Source: Lasiosphaeris hirsuta
Lineage: Eukaryota > Ascomycota > Sordariomycetes > Sordariales > Lasiosphaeriaceae
Direction: 5' to 3'
Length of the DNA stretch: 64,000 bases
Assembly: GCA_030549175.1 (NCBI GenBank)
Contig: JAUKUA010000004.1
Coordinates: 930,001 to 994,000, forward strand
Both the position numbers and the translations under genes were made by a program. Each line of letters opens with the position of its first letter. The stretch's first letter is position 1. The notes beneath the pieces are model-generated. The model made no database searches, had not been told where the DNA came from, and saw only the letters and a program-made list of their open reading frames with translations. Positions 22,891-34,063 of the stretch are shown piece by piece.

Positions 22891-23455
22891 TCACTCCCTC
22901 TTCCCCTCATCAAACCCGTGAATCTACCACACATTAGCACCCCCCCCCCCCCCCCACTTCAATCCTCACCCGGGAGGGACAAAACAAACCTGATCCGCCA
23001 GCGCAAGCCACTCCTCCATCCCCCGCACATACGGATCCGCCGTATCCGCCACCGCCTCGTGCCCCCAGATGACCATCTCATCAAACTCGGCCTGGACGTT
23101 CAGGCTCGCCGTCTTACCCGACTCGGCGTCCACATCAACGAAATCCACAGCCTTCTCCTTCTCATCCCCCTTAGGCGCGGGGGCAGCCACCACGCCGCGG
23201 TAGTCCTTGGGCAGCTTGACGCTCTTGCCGTGGAGCTTGCGGCCGCGGAAGTAGGCTGTGGTGGTCCCGTCTTGAGATTGTTAGTAAAGGGGTGGGAGAG
23301 GGGAAGGGGGAGGGCTTACCGTCGCCTTGTTTGGGTTCCCAGAAGGCCTCGACAGGGTCAACGGGGCCGGTGTGGTGCACGCGGCAGGGGAGGAGGTGGG
23401 GGGTTGTTTTGGCCGTTTGGTCTGATGACTTTAGGGTGAGTATTGGTGTGGACAT
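22891..23455 (-). CDS. rnh203: Ribonuclease H2 subunit C (Rnh203)
   Basis: Non-catalytic subunit of RNase H2, which removes ribonucleotides misincorporated in DNA and degrades RNA:DNA hybrids. Three exons, 23455-23320, 23270-22990 and 22923-22891, giving 149 aa. The family signature LLPCRVHHTGPVD lies near the N-terminus. TTTAYFRGRKLHGKSVKLP follows the first splice, and FDEMVIWGHEAVADTADPYV comes later, then WLALADQIHGFDEGK across intron 2. The 33 nt last exon is supported by the conserved ADQIH join; without splicing the frame adds VCFVPPG and stops. Intron 2 (22924-22989) contains a run of 16 C on the plus strand (16 G in the transcript) directly before the branch-like GCTAAT. Confidence 0.9.
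22940..22955. repeat. C16 homopolymer inside RNH203 intron 2
   Basis: Sixteen consecutive C on the plus strand, G in the transcript, adjacent to the branch site. The length is prone to sequencing and replication slippage. Confidence 0.9.
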
Positions 23456-23819
23456 TTTGCATGAGTTTTAGGGGGTTTTTCGTTAGGAAGAAAAAAATGT
23501 ATTGTGGTTTCGCCGACTTCAATATCTGGAGTTGAAGTTGAGGCCGGTGAATGAGACGCGCGCTGCACGGTTTTACAAGACGCGTTCGCAAGCTTCGCCA
23601 ATGAGAGAGCTCCCGCCGCTTTAAGTGCGACCAGACCCACTTCGAGCCGCCACCGATTTCAGGGGTTTGAACCTGACTTTCTCCCATGACTTGTCACCCG
23701 CACAGGCCTCTCAGGGGATACCAACGGTCACTTCGATGACGAAAAAAAAAGGGAAATCACAAAATAAACGGCAAGCCCAATATTTCAGAGCTCACATATT
23801 TAAGCAGGGCAGCAAAAAC
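23456..23819. other. RNH203 upstream region up to tRNA-Arg
   Basis: This 364 bp should hold the RNH203 promoter and 5' UTR. An A-rich run lies at 23741-23750. Nothing else was recognised. Confidence 0.5.
23814..23818 (-). terminator. Pol III terminator of tRNA-Arg
   Basis: A run of five T on the minus strand begins two bases past the discriminator base, as expected for RNA polymerase III termination. Confidence 0.75.
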
Positions 23820-23891
23820 CGATCCACCCAGGTCTCGAACCTGGAACCTCCTGATTCGTAGTCAGACGCTCTACCATTGAGCCAGCGGACC
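23820..23891 (-). tRNA. tRNA-Arg (anticodon ACG)
   Basis: Read on the minus strand, a 72 nt cloverleaf is complete. The acceptor 5' strand GGTCCGC pairs with GTGGATC, with discriminator G. The D arm is GCTC...GAGC. The anticodon stem TCTGA/TCAGG holds loop CTACGAA with anticodon ACG, read as ICG after deamination. The T arm is CCAGG-TTCGAGA-CCTGG. There is no intron. Both internal pol III boxes are present (TGGCTCAATGG-like A box and GGTTCGAGACC B box). Confidence 0.95.
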
Positions 23892-23966
23892 TTGTTTGTT
23901 GTCTGGAAGACGGCCGGGGATTCCTGCTTTTGTTTGCAGGGTTCCCACATGCTACAACTTGATAGG

Positions 23967-26120
23967 TCAAAACCATATCCTTCGTCTGAACTGGCCATGT
24001 CTTGGGATTAACTGCCCATTTTCATATATCGATTCGATGTCAGCTTTCCCAGATGCAATGAACACGGCAATGATGTCTTCGTGCCCCATCTCAATAGCCC
24101 ACAACAACGGTGACATGCTGCTGCGATCCTTGATATTGATATCGGCATATCCAGTCAACGTCAGACACATATTCGTCCGCGCCCTCGCATTCTTGTAATG
24201 TCCCATATGGGCAATTGACTTCGACGGCCATGGCCCACCGGAGCTCGCTGAGTGTTAAGGGCCGTGTGGCAAAACAAATCCATTGGATCAGCTTCAGCGA
24301 AGCCGGTTCCATACTTCGGATGAGCTCGTTGTACAAGTCTTCAAGCTCTGGCGGGACAGCGCGGACAGCTGCTTCAATCCTCTTGAGCCCTACTCCTTCG
24401 CGTTCAAGATCCAGAACTCGTTTCACCACAAGGTACGCCCAGAGGAAAACACCCGAGGCACGATCCGTAATCAGATTAGGGATCCCTAATGACGTTCGTG
24501 CATCAAACTTGTCAAGCCTGTCATTCACAAATATGGAGATGTCATGCCGGTTTTCGTGCTCTGGGCTTATCTCGAGTGCACGCTCCACATGTAGGGCTAG
24601 GTAGTGACGGCAGGTGAAGCATATGCGAAGCTGCAGTAGGCCGGCGGACCGAGGCAGAAGGCTCTCGAGCAAAGACTCTCGAATGTGTGGATAAGCTCGA
24701 TCGCATTGTCTTTGCCGCATTCGTCTAGCGCGTCGACACACGGCCAAACTGCTCGCGTCTTGAGGACCTCAGGAAGCGCCAACTCAAAGAATCGCTGCAG
24801 TTCTCCAGGATGCCAGTGCCAATGATCACCCGGTTCGCCAATGTCCCTGCGTTTTGTTTCGAACGTGTAGACGAGGCGGCTGCGTAGCGCGCCAGGCGTC
24901 TGGTCTAGCATTTGGTAAAGGAGGAAGCGAAAGAAAACCAAGGGGAGTCTTCTAGAGATCATCGCCCCGGGAGTGGAAGAAAAAGGAGAGGATGAGATCG
25001 TCCCCACCAGCAGACACTGCTTGTTGGGCTTCCAGAGCCGTGTTTCAGTAGTGTTGATTTTCTAGCGCCAGGCTTTCTCTTGATCTAGAGCAGGCTCTGA
25101 TCTCCACTGGTCTAGTTTTCGCACTTTTCGTGTCGAAGCAGCTATTCGCATGAACTCGCAGCAGCAGGCCGGATACCATGCGAGCGATCCAGCATCTGCA
25201 GATACGCTAGCGATCTAAGGCAGGCATCTAGGCGTTCTTGCGATAGTGATTGATCTTCGGAATAGATTTAGCCAAGTGCCCTACTCTGACGCACCAGGCG
25301 CCCTTACCCCTGATTTGCGACTCCCATCTAACCAACTCCGCGAGTAGCCTCCTGAACCCAGTCTCACCCGAGGACTGGAACCTAACCATATCCCTGTGGT
25401 CCGCATGGATACTGATGGGATTGTAGCCCTCGAGGGTGGCGGACTCCTTTGATACAACAAACTTATCCATAAATAAAGGCAGTTCTTCAAAGATGTATGT
25501 GATCTCAACTGCTCTCGCGGCTTCTCGAAGTTTCCGTATCATGGACCAGAAGTTGACCCGAATAGACTCGAGGAATTAGTTGTCGGCCTCGAGAACCTTC
25601 AAGAGCGACTTGTTGGTAGATTTCCAAACGAGACCAAGGGCTGAGACTGGAATTCTTGCCCAATCGGCCATCCAAGCACCCCTATGAGGCGTCCCCAACC
25701 AAAACAACGCCTCTAAGGCACTCGAACATGTCGCTGAGGTGATACTCTGGGTTGTTTCGTGAGAGTAAAATAGCTTGTTTACATACAAATCCGCCCAGAC
25801 TGTGGGCGACGAAAAAATGAGGGGCCGCGATAACGCCTTGTTGAGCATTCTATCCCCAGCCAAGTCGTTCAGGAGGTTGGCGGCATGATCTATCAGGCGG
25901 TTTGACGATGCGGCCGACTTTCGCACCACATATGCGTCATAGCCATATGTAAGAATGCGAGCTGAGCTGAGCATGGGCGGAAGAAGGGTTTTTGGCTAAG
26001 GAACGTCACGTCCGTTAGCCGTCCATGTAGTCCCCCGGTCGCCAGTAAGACCGTGGATGGATGAAGCATATGTCGACCGCGGCGTTTGGACAGTTGTGCA
26101 GAACTTTGACTCCATCCGGA
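23967..26120 (-). pseudogene. Decayed NLR-type gene: hydrolase-like domain, NACHT remnant, ankyrin remnant
   Basis: Fungal STAND/NLR-like receptors pair an N-terminal effector domain with a NACHT ATPase and repeats and act in heterokaryon incompatibility and immunity-like responses. The pieces appear in order on the minus strand. First is an alpha/beta-hydrolase-like domain (26110-25230): DICFIH, HGLTGDRGTTWTANGRDV, ARILTYGYDAYVV, LFWLGTPHRGAWMADWARI and HADHRDMVRFQSSGETGFRR. Next are NACHT/winged-helix parts (25010-24200): WPCVDALDECGKDNAIELI, GVFLWAYLVVKRVLDLE, PPELEDLYNELI and LKLIQWICFATRPLTLSELR. Last is one ankyrin-like unit, INIKDRSSMSPLLWAIEMGH (to about 23970). It is broken by a frameshift in the FIH-G motif, an in-frame TAG where Trp is expected (VP*PKTLLPP), a TAA after KVLEADN, a frameshift near 24660, and loss of the P-loop region near 25020-25220. 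Ankyrin repeats end about 75 bp before the tRNA. Boundaries are approximate. Confidence 0.82.
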
Positions 26121-28376
26121 AAAAGAGGGGATTAAGGGAACGTCAGACAAGCCCGAGTCTGTGCGAGCTTGTGGTTGCTCATCACCCGCAGGCGAAGGCT
26201 TAGGATCTCCATCGTCTAGTTCCGAAATGTGGGTTCGGATGGGGCAGGTAGTCAGGTGAACATGAGGATGAACATATCAAGGTCTTGCGGAAACGTCGTT
26301 GAGTTTTGCGACAGCTAAGCCTCGTTTCCCAAAAGGGGAAGTTGCGGGGTGAACGATTTGCCTCCAGTCACGATAACGCCGTGGCCCCGTAACCGCAGGT
26401 GTGGCAGGGCAACCATCGACGGTGCTCTAGACGCTGTCACATGGCCGAGAGTATCAAGAATCTATGCCGAGCTGGTTTGCGGAATCTATGCATCGCCAAG
26501 GCGTGGCAAGAACAATAAATCCAACAAGAGACCCACGTGATGAACTCGAGGGAAGGAGCATCGCTGCTGGGGAGACGCAGGGCTTACCTGGAAGTAGCAA
26601 TACCGAAGATGTGATGAGGTGCCTACCGTCTCGAGAACCACTCCAGAAATCTCCCATTGCTTTTACGATGGTGCCCTCTGGAACTTGAGGAAGTGCGATG
26701 TCGAGATGCCTACCAGGGCGACACAGGGATCATGCCAATTCGGAACCTCCCGGGTAAGGGCTGGCTGTTGGATTTAGGTTCCACGGGTTCCGTTCCAATA
26801 TTGGTGGGGGTACACCCATACCCCTCCGCCAAGTGCTCCTTCCTGTCAAAAGTCAACAAAGAGAAAAGATTTATCCATCATGGCTTTTCGAGGCCTCTGC
26901 TCCCGCTCTCCCTCCCGACATTCCGAGAAGCCAAGCCATCTCGGAAGGGGGGAAAGACAAGACTTCCGCATTCGTCCAATTGGTCGGTACTGGTGATGTC
27001 ATTGCAGCTGGTGCAGGGTGCCGTTTGTGCTGTTCCGATCGGGACAGGGTCCACATTACTGTTAGTGTCCGTTGAGCTCATGTTGTCTCCCGATGGCCAC
27101 GGAGAGAAGTCGGCCAAGACATCTAGAAAATGCACAGAAAATACTAGCAGGAGCGGCAAGAAGCGGTGTGGGGTCGCAAGATTGAGCTAAAACTTGTCCG
27201 GATGTGTTTGATATCCGCAGCACCAGTCTCGTTTCGGACGGCAATGGAACGGCACCACGATCGAAGCAAACTCAGAAGGAGCCTGGGCTCTCGCTAAGTA
27301 TGCAGAAAATACCGCCTGCATACGCCTACTCAAGCGTCTTCGATTATCGAACAGAACACAGATCGAGTGCCTGGCTCCGAGTAGCGCGAATCAGAGGCCT
27401 CGTGTTCGTAATTGAATCGAATGCCCCGTTGTGTCCATTCCTTCTCCTCGGACAACGAGAGAAACGCTGTGCGAAGCTGAATCATCTTCCATCCAACACA
27501 TTGATAAAGTGTCAAGAAGCAAAACCATTGGCCTTTGATGCGTGAAGCTGCAGCTGCCCCTCACTTCTGCTGAACTTTGCGCTCCGTGCAGCGCTCTCCC
27601 GACCCTTGACCCCACTACACCCTCGAACACCTCCTTCCCGCCCGTCCCCTCCCTCCCATCGCCGAGTGCCGCTGCCGTAAATCATCCCTGGGGCAGGTTA
27701 GGGTCCGTTACACAACCTCAACTCTCTCCAATGGCCGCCCTCCTGGGTTTTGCCGAGTGCAAAAAAAAAGATAAGCCCCAAAGCTGCCCTCGACACTTAG
27801 ACTTTGGCCTTGGCAGCCACAAGACAGCCTTCGAGGTGTCATCGAAACTCCCCAGCTGGCCCTAGTCCCTCGCCCGAACTGGCAGTCCCCTCTCGTAGAG
27901 TCCCCCAGAACAAAACCCGGATCCGGCGGGGCGAGATACGCTCGGGCAATGTCCCAGCTCGATCCCGTCTCCAAGCCGTCCCTGATCGAAACACTGGCCC
28001 CCTGCCCTCACAAATCCCTGCTCGGTGGCTGCAGCACGCCATTGCTTGCTTTGCCTGTCAGGTCTATGGACCGGTCTCTGCTCCTGCCGGCAGGTCATTG
28101 TGATATGGTGGTGACCCTGGTCCCGTCCTGAACAGCCCTTGGGCTACTTGTTTCTTCCTGGCCGGGGTGATTGGGATCTGTGCGTTGCATGCTCTCTGTC
28201 TTTTATCCCAAAGCCATGCGCTCCTTCGTTTTGTCTTGAAGTGATCTTGACCACGCTCACACAATCTCATATTAACAATTTGTCCTATACCATAACGGTA
28301 GGCACGAGCTCCAGTCTGATCCAAACACAGGATCCTCTCTTCGAACACCCCACGCACACCCCAAACCACGTCTACC
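26121..28376. other. 2.2 kb without a supported gene
   Basis: Many short frames on both strands, none with family-like motifs or a convincing start and length. The 27590-27930 part is C/T-rich. The last few hundred bases should hold the promoter of the downstream methyltransferase gene; GGATCC lies at 28329-28334. I see no repeat or RNA gene. Confidence 0.5.
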
Positions 28377-29911
28377 ATGTCCACCCCACCCATCCCAGGC
28401 CTGCCCGGCACCACAACGACAACCGGCTTCCTCTCCCTCAGCAGCGCCTACCTCCGCGCACGCCTAGGCAGCCTAACATGGGGTCCCGTCCTCTCCCTTG
28501 CGCGACCCGCCATCGAGCGCGTCTTCTCCTCCATCGAGAGCGGCACCCTCTTGCTGATCGATGAGCCAACCGGCCAACGGCTCGTCTACGGGCAGCGCCT
28601 GGGGCCCGCCAAGCTGGACAACCTGTCGCCCACGGACAGCAGCACGCGGCGGGCGACAACGGTGCCGCGGGTGGAGCTGGTAGTCAAGAGTGAGGCGTTT
28701 TGGGTGCGGCTGGCGCTGTTCGCCGACATGGGCTTCGCCGAGAGCTACATGCTGGGGGAAGTGGAGTGTGCGGACCTGACGGCGTTCTTCCAGCTCTTCA
28801 TCGTGAACCGTGAGCAGATGGGCAATGCGACCACGTGGACCTCGGCCGTCTCCGCAGCCGTGGGCCATGTGGCGCGCCGCACGAACACCCTGTCCAATGC
28901 GCTGCTGAATATCCAGGAGCACTATGATATTAGCAACGATATGTTTGCGGCCTTCCTGTCGCCAGACATGACGTACTCGTGCCCCGTGTGGAAGGATGCG
29001 TCAGAGAGTCTGGAGGACGCGCAGATGACCAAGTTACATCGGTTTATTGACGGAGCGAAGATCAAAGAGACGGATCATGTTTTGGAGATCGGCACCGGCT
29101 GGGGTTCGTTCGCGATGGAAGCTGTGCGCAAGACTGGATGCCGCGTTACTAGCTTGACGTTGTCAAAGGAGCAGAAGGTGTTAGCGGAGGAGCGCATCGC
29201 GGCTGCGGGCTTCTCAAGTCGGATTGATGTGCTGTTGATGGACTACCGCGCGCTGCCGGTCCCGGAAAAGCCGTATGACAAGATTGTATCTATAGAGATG
29301 TTGGAGGCCGTGGGCGAGGAGTTTCTCGGCACGTACTTTGCGTGTATTGACAAGTTGCTGAAGAAGGATGGCGGCATCGCGGTCTTCCAGTGCATCACCA
29401 TGCCCGAGGGAAGACATGCTGCATATTCCAAGAGCGTGGAGTGAGTAAACCCCCCACCCTTCCCCCTTTGCAAAAGGTGCTAACATCATAGTTTCATCAA
29501 CACGTACATTTTCCCCGGCGGCTACCTGCCGTCTACCACACAACTCATAAACCACATCACGAACGAGTCCAAGGGGACCCTCATCATAGAGAAAGTCGAG
29601 AACATTGGAGGCCACTATGCTAAGGCTCTGCGGCTATGGAAGGAGGCTTTCCTTGCCGAGTTTGAAGCCAAGATCCGCCCGGCTTTGCAGGCAGAGCACC
29701 CTGAAATGACAGAGGCAGAGATCGAGGTGTTCCGACGAAAGTGGGAGGTGAGATGATGGGCTTCCAACCTTCTCGGGGCCATGCTGACTGTGCGCTTCAG
29801 TACTATTTTACATACTGCGAGGCCGGATTTGTGACGAAAACCCTTGGCGACGTCATCATAACGGTTGGCAGAGAGGGTGCTCTTGAGTTGATGGAGGGAA
29901 TACCTCTCTAG
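28377..29911 (+). CDS. Cyclopropane-fatty-acyl-phospholipid synthase-like SAM methyltransferase
   Basis: Member of the CFA synthase / mycolic-acid methyltransferase family, which transfers a methylene or methyl from S-adenosylmethionine to the double bond of acyl chains in phospholipids. The exact product cannot be read. Three exons, 28377-29440, 29492-29747 and 29801-29911 (476 aa), with introns of 51 and 53 nt. The N-terminal half has the partner domain (VELVVKSEAFWVRLALFADM). EHYDISNDMF begins at 181 and YSCPVW at 200. SAM motif I is VLEIGTGWGSFAME (234-247), followed by VTSLTLSKEQ. IVSIEMLEAVGEEFL carries the family's catalytic-region Glu, and DFINTYIFPGGYLPS follows the first splice. The C-terminal exon has YYFTYCEAGFVTKTLGD. 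I see no hydrophobic N-terminal pair of spans, which argues against the sphingolipid C9-methyltransferase subfamily. It is convergent with REX4. Confidence 0.92.
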
Positions 29912-30187
29912 AGGGAATATGATATGAACCAAACCATATAACGTGTGGTTGGGTCAGATCGCAGTTCCAAGCCAGGGGAGTGAAGTGTATATCCCATGAC
30001 GGGAAGCCGTCTTCGCGATGATCCAGGCATTGGCACGGAGAAAAGAGTTGCAACGACAGGTAAAAAAGCATAGATGGCCGATGGGTATAATGGCTTATGA
30101 AGCGTTATGTTCAGCGACACCAGTAGCGAACACTGACCTATGTATATAGCGCATTCAAATAGCAAACTTAACATAATTGAAAGATAC

Positions 30188-31231
30188 TCAATTCTTTTTC
30201 TTCTTTTGCTTTTTCGGCTTCTTGCTCTTGCTCTTGTGTGGCACAGAGTCCGGGTATCGGTTAGCGTGCTCCATGTCGAATGCTGACTTGTATTTCCGAA
30301 AGAGAAGCATGGCGACCCGGGCATCCTCGAGACTCGAGTGCTCCCCTTTTTGAATCTCAACTCCCAGGATCTTCTCAGCCAAGACTCTCAACGCGGGCTT
30401 CGGCCCATCACCATACTTCTTGAAGCCCGGAAACTTGGCTGTGTCCCGGATGAGCTTTGGCGAATGTTCCAATATCAGAGCCTGCAAGTCGTGCTTGACG
30501 TCGTGTCCGATAAGAACTCTGTCGTCGAGCAGCTGGGCAACCTGGGCCTGGACCTCCTCGAAAGTTCGCGCCGTCGCCATATTCTTGGGGGACACGCCGC
30601 TCACATGGGTCCGCCAGTCCGTCACGCGCTCCGTTGGCCGGACAAATGAGTCGTACACCTGCCTCCCGTGATAGTCGACGATGCTTACCCGCGCCAGGAC
30701 GCTGTCGTGGCCGTTTTCACCCACCCCCACCATTTCGCAGTCGATGGCGAGGTACTTGCCCGGTTCAACATTAGTGGCCAGCCCATCATTGGGCCGTGCC
30801 TCAGTCTGACTTAGCATGGCATTGTCCTTGACGCCGAGGCCGTAGGCTTCAGCGATGGCCTCAGGTGAGATGTCGTTGTCAGCCGCCCACAGGGCGAGAG
30901 ATGGGGAGACGCCTAAGTTCGGAACATTTCTGTCGATCTTAGAGCTCTGGGTGTTCCCCATCCGGGGCTTGGCGTCGGTTGGTTTTGAGAGATTGGATGA
31001 AGGCGGCTGAGTGCTCTTCTTTTGAGGGGGAGGTGCTGGCTTGGCCTTGGCGTTGGGCTTTGCCCCTGCCTGATCCTGCAGATTCTGCCGTTTCCTGGGC
31101 GGAACACGGGCCTGGGAGTCGGTCAAGCAGTCGTCGCTTGCCTTCCTTTTTTCGACTTGCTTGGAGGCGAGATTTTCCGCCTTGATCCGACCTTGAAGCC
31201 TCTTCCAGTTCAATGACAGTTCCTCGGCCAT
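30188..31231 (-). CDS. rex4: RNA exonuclease REX4 (DEDDh 3'-5' exonuclease)
   Basis: Rex4 is a nucleolar 3'-5' exonuclease of the DEDDh family linked to pre-rRNA processing. The single exon gives 347 aa. The N-terminal 150 residues are basic and disordered. The exonuclease core has AIDCEMVGVG (catalytic Asp/Glu at 164 and 166), SFVRPTERVTDWRTHVSGV, GHDVKHDLQ (242-250) and HSSLEDARVAMLLF with His298 and Asp303, completing the DEDDh set. The C-terminus is very Lys-rich, consistent with nucleolar targeting. The ATG at 31231 starts MAEELSLNWKRLQ, a good family N-terminus. The gene is convergent with the CFA-synthase-like gene (276 bp apart) and divergent from ESA1. Confidence 0.95.
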   Translation of the reverse strand: MAEELSLNWKRLQGRIKAENLASKQVEKRKASDDCLTDSQARVPPRKRQNLQDQAGAKPNAKAKPAPPPQKKSTQPPSSNLSKPTDAKPRMGNTQSSKIDRNVPNLGVSPSLALWAADNDISPEAIAEAYGLGVKDNAMLSQTEARPNDGLATNVEPGKYLAIDCEMVGVGENGHDSVLARVSIVDYHGRQVYDSFVRPTERVTDWRTHVSGVSPKNMATARTFEEVQAQVAQLLDDRVLIGHDVKHDLQALILEHSPKLIRDTAKFPGFKKYGDGPKPALRVLAEKILGVEIQKGEHSSLEDARVAMLLFRKYKSAFDMEHANRYPDSVPHKSKSKKPKKQKKKKN

Positions 31232-31955
31232 GATATTGTTTTTTTTGGGTGTTTTTGTGGCGTTCAGTGTGCAGTGATTATCTGCCTTGAGTGGTGAGTG
31301 AAATGCCTTTGGTGCGCTAAATTGAGCAGATCATATCTGCTGATCGAGACAAATTTTGAGGGTCGTTCGCTGGAGGATGAGGCTCTTATCGATGGTTACG
31401 CAGAAAAAATTAAACGATGGGTCAGTCCCACCTGCCCCGGACCCCTGAAATTGCCTAGGGTGGTCTGGTTCAGCGCCTGCCGCAGCAGCGCTGACTGCCA
31501 ACCCTGCTCAGGTGATTTTAAGTGTTAGCGCGTCACTTGAAACAAATTGGAAGCTATCGCAGGATTCAACTTTGCTGAATAGCGATTTTCTTCAGAATCA
31601 TAGTAAAATAGTTCTCAGTGGGAAGAAATAAGATAATTTAGAGTTCTAAAAAGGCACATGATATACTTAGTCTCAATTCACCCATAAGCTTAGGTTATAT
31701 TCACTGCTATTGAGATGACCGCTGGTGTTCTGAGCTACCTTGATGCACCCGTACACTACCATGCAAAGACTTGGCATGGGCTGACTGTAGGCACGTGTCA
31801 CTGGCCCTAGCTTTTGCCCCTCCGAACATTTCATTCACTGAAGGTGGAGACCTCCTGCTCACCATCGCCATGACCATCCCCAAACTACAACGACTTTTGT
31901 CAATCGGCAATTGGCATTTCCATCAAATTCGCGACGACGCCATCGGCGTTTTATC
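31232..31955. promoter_or_regulatory. Divergent upstream region between REX4 and ESA1
   Basis: This 724 bp lies between two start codons. Its middle (about 31545-31700) is markedly AT-richer than the flanks, which may mark a promoter or a small decayed insertion. No gene was recognised. Confidence 0.5.
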
Positions 31956-33530
31956 ATGAGTCCGCCAGGCGCAAATGGAGAGAGTACAGTCGGTTCTGAT
32001 GCGCCCAGGCAAAAAGGTAAGGCGAACGCCGACACACTCAAGTAAGTCACCGCATTACCGCTGCATCGCGTCGCATTCATTGCTCACACGCTCCACAGGG
32101 TTGGGTGCATCGCCTGGGTGATCAAGGACGGGCAACCTCGTCGCGCCGAAATTCTCAGCATACGAGATACAAAAAGCGGCCGCCAATTTTACTGCAACTT
32201 TGACAACTTCAACAAGCGTCTCGACGAATGGGTGCCTGTCGCCAGGATAGACTTCAACCAGGATGTTGAGTGGCCAAACCCCGAAAAGGAGAAGCAAAAA
32301 GATGGTAAAACGAAGAAAGCTCCGGCCGTTTCCAAGAAACAGCCCTCCAAAAAGGCACAGAAGAAGGTAGCCAAGAGGGAGCAATCAGTCGCTTCTGAAG
32401 GGCAAACGCCACATCCGTGGGCCGAGTTTGTCGAGTCGCAGCCACAGGTGAAGACGCCAGCCAAGACTGACGATGCGGAGGACAAAGCGAACGCGAGTCT
32501 GGAGTTCGGCGGAACCCCCGGCGTTGGCCCGGATGAGATGGAGCTCGACGAGGATGAGACGCCGGCCGAGAGAGCCAAAAAGGAGCGAGCCCAGTCCTTC
32601 AGTCGCGAGGAGGAGATTGAGAAGCTACGAACATCAGGCTCCATGACGCAAAACCCAGCAGAGATCTCGCGCATCCGAAACATCTCCAGAGTCGAGTTTG
32701 GCCGGTACATCCTATTCCCCTGGTACTTCTCGCCATACCCGGAGGCTTTCAGTCAGGAGGACTGCATGTTCATCTGCGAGTTTTGCTTGAGCTACTATGG
32801 TGACCTGAAGTCATTTTCACGGCACCGGCAAAAGTGCACGCTGCAGCATCCTCCCGGAAACGAGATTTATCGCGACGACTTTGTGTCCTTCTTCGAAATT
32901 GACGGTAGGCGGCAGCGGACCTGGTGCCGGAACCTGTGTCTGCTTTCCAAGATGTTCCTGGATCACAAAACCCTTTACTATGATGTTGATCCCTTCCTCT
33001 TCTATGTCATGACGACCAGAGACGAGCATGGAAACCACCTCATTGGGTATTTCTCCAAGGAGAAAGAGAGCACTGACGGGTACAACGTTGCTTGTATTTT
33101 AACGCTGCCCCAGTATCAGCGGAAGGGTTACGGACGGCTGTTGATTCAGTTCTCATACGAACTCTCCAAAATCGAGGGCAAACTCGGGTCGCCCGAGAAG
33201 CCCTTATCAGACCTGGGTCTGCTCAGTTACCGCCAGTATTGGTCAGAGAATATCATCGAGGTGTTGCTTCAGTCAAGCGAGCGGGAGGAAAAGTGCACGA
33301 TTGAGGGCATCGCGAGTGCTCTTTCCATGACGACGCAGGATGTCGAGCACACCCTCCAAGCACTCAAGATGCAGGTGTATCACAAGGGAGAGCACAAGAT
33401 TGTAGTGCCCGAGAAGTTGATCAAGCAGAGGGAGAAGTCAAAGCTGAAACAGAAGCGGATCATCGAGCCGGACCTCATTCAGTGGAAACCTCCGGTGTTT
33501 ACAGCAGCCAGCAGGACATGGGGATGGTAA
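31956..33530 (+). CDS. esa1: NuA4 histone acetyltransferase ESA1 (MYST/KAT5)
   Basis: Esa1/Tip60 is the catalytic subunit of NuA4 and acetylates histones H4 and H2A(Z), in transcription and DNA repair. Two exons, 31956-32041 and 32099-33530, with a 57 nt intron (GTAAGT...CCACAG), giving 505 aa. A chromo-barrel domain opens the second exon (GCIAWVIKDGQPRRAEILSI, then FDNFNKRLDEWVPV). A disordered linker is followed by the MYST domain. The zinc finger has CEFC (255-258) and a later HRQKC. The active-site Cys lies in NVACILTLP (about 361), acetyl-CoA is bound by QYQRKGYGRLLIQFSYELS (from 367), and the catalytic Glu is in SPEKPLSDLG (395). The C-terminus IIEPDLIQWKPPVFTAASRT is typical. The ATG at 31956 gives a short acid-neutral N-terminal tail; the first ATG in exon 2 (32118) is inside the chromo-barrel. 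Confidence 0.96.
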
Positions 33531-34063
33531 AACCGGAACCGTGGATAGGGGTCGCAGACGATTACGATTTATGAATATACCCATTAGATGAATCAGCGAT
33601 GTCTTTATACATTAGTCGGTGCAGGCTTTGAGTCAGTGACCTATGTCATTCAATGTGATATGTGCCTGAGGCTTGGTGGAGTCCTTGACATAAATCCCGC
33701 CTCTCAAATTTGTGTTGGCCTTGTGGTATGTTGGGAAGGACCTTCAAGCTCTTGGTATAGGTGTATGAATTACGAAGTAGAAGCCTCTCAAACCAACAGA
33801 GGTCGCGAGCTAACAAACAAATATGCATTAGGCCGAAAATCAGTTATCGAGGTAATTAAACTGGGACCCACTCTTTCGCGTCTCCTTTTCCCAAGCGGCG
33901 CGTCGCACTCTGTCCCGCGTTTTCTCGCGTTTTATTGACTGAAGAATCCCTCCGCTAGACTCTCTTGCGACAACCTCTTGCTAGACTCCAATCCCAACCT
34001 ACTGCGCTGTCTCGTCGACGCACCATTCAAGAGGCAGAACCCTTTTAGTTTTCGCTCTGCACA
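33531..34063. promoter_or_regulatory. ESA1 3' flank and MCM6 promoter region
   Basis: This 533 bp lies between tandem genes. GGCGCGTCGC at 33897-33906 contains ACGCG-like sequence on the complement near the MCM6 start, which resembles, but does not prove, a cell-cycle (MCB-type) element. Confidence 0.4.
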
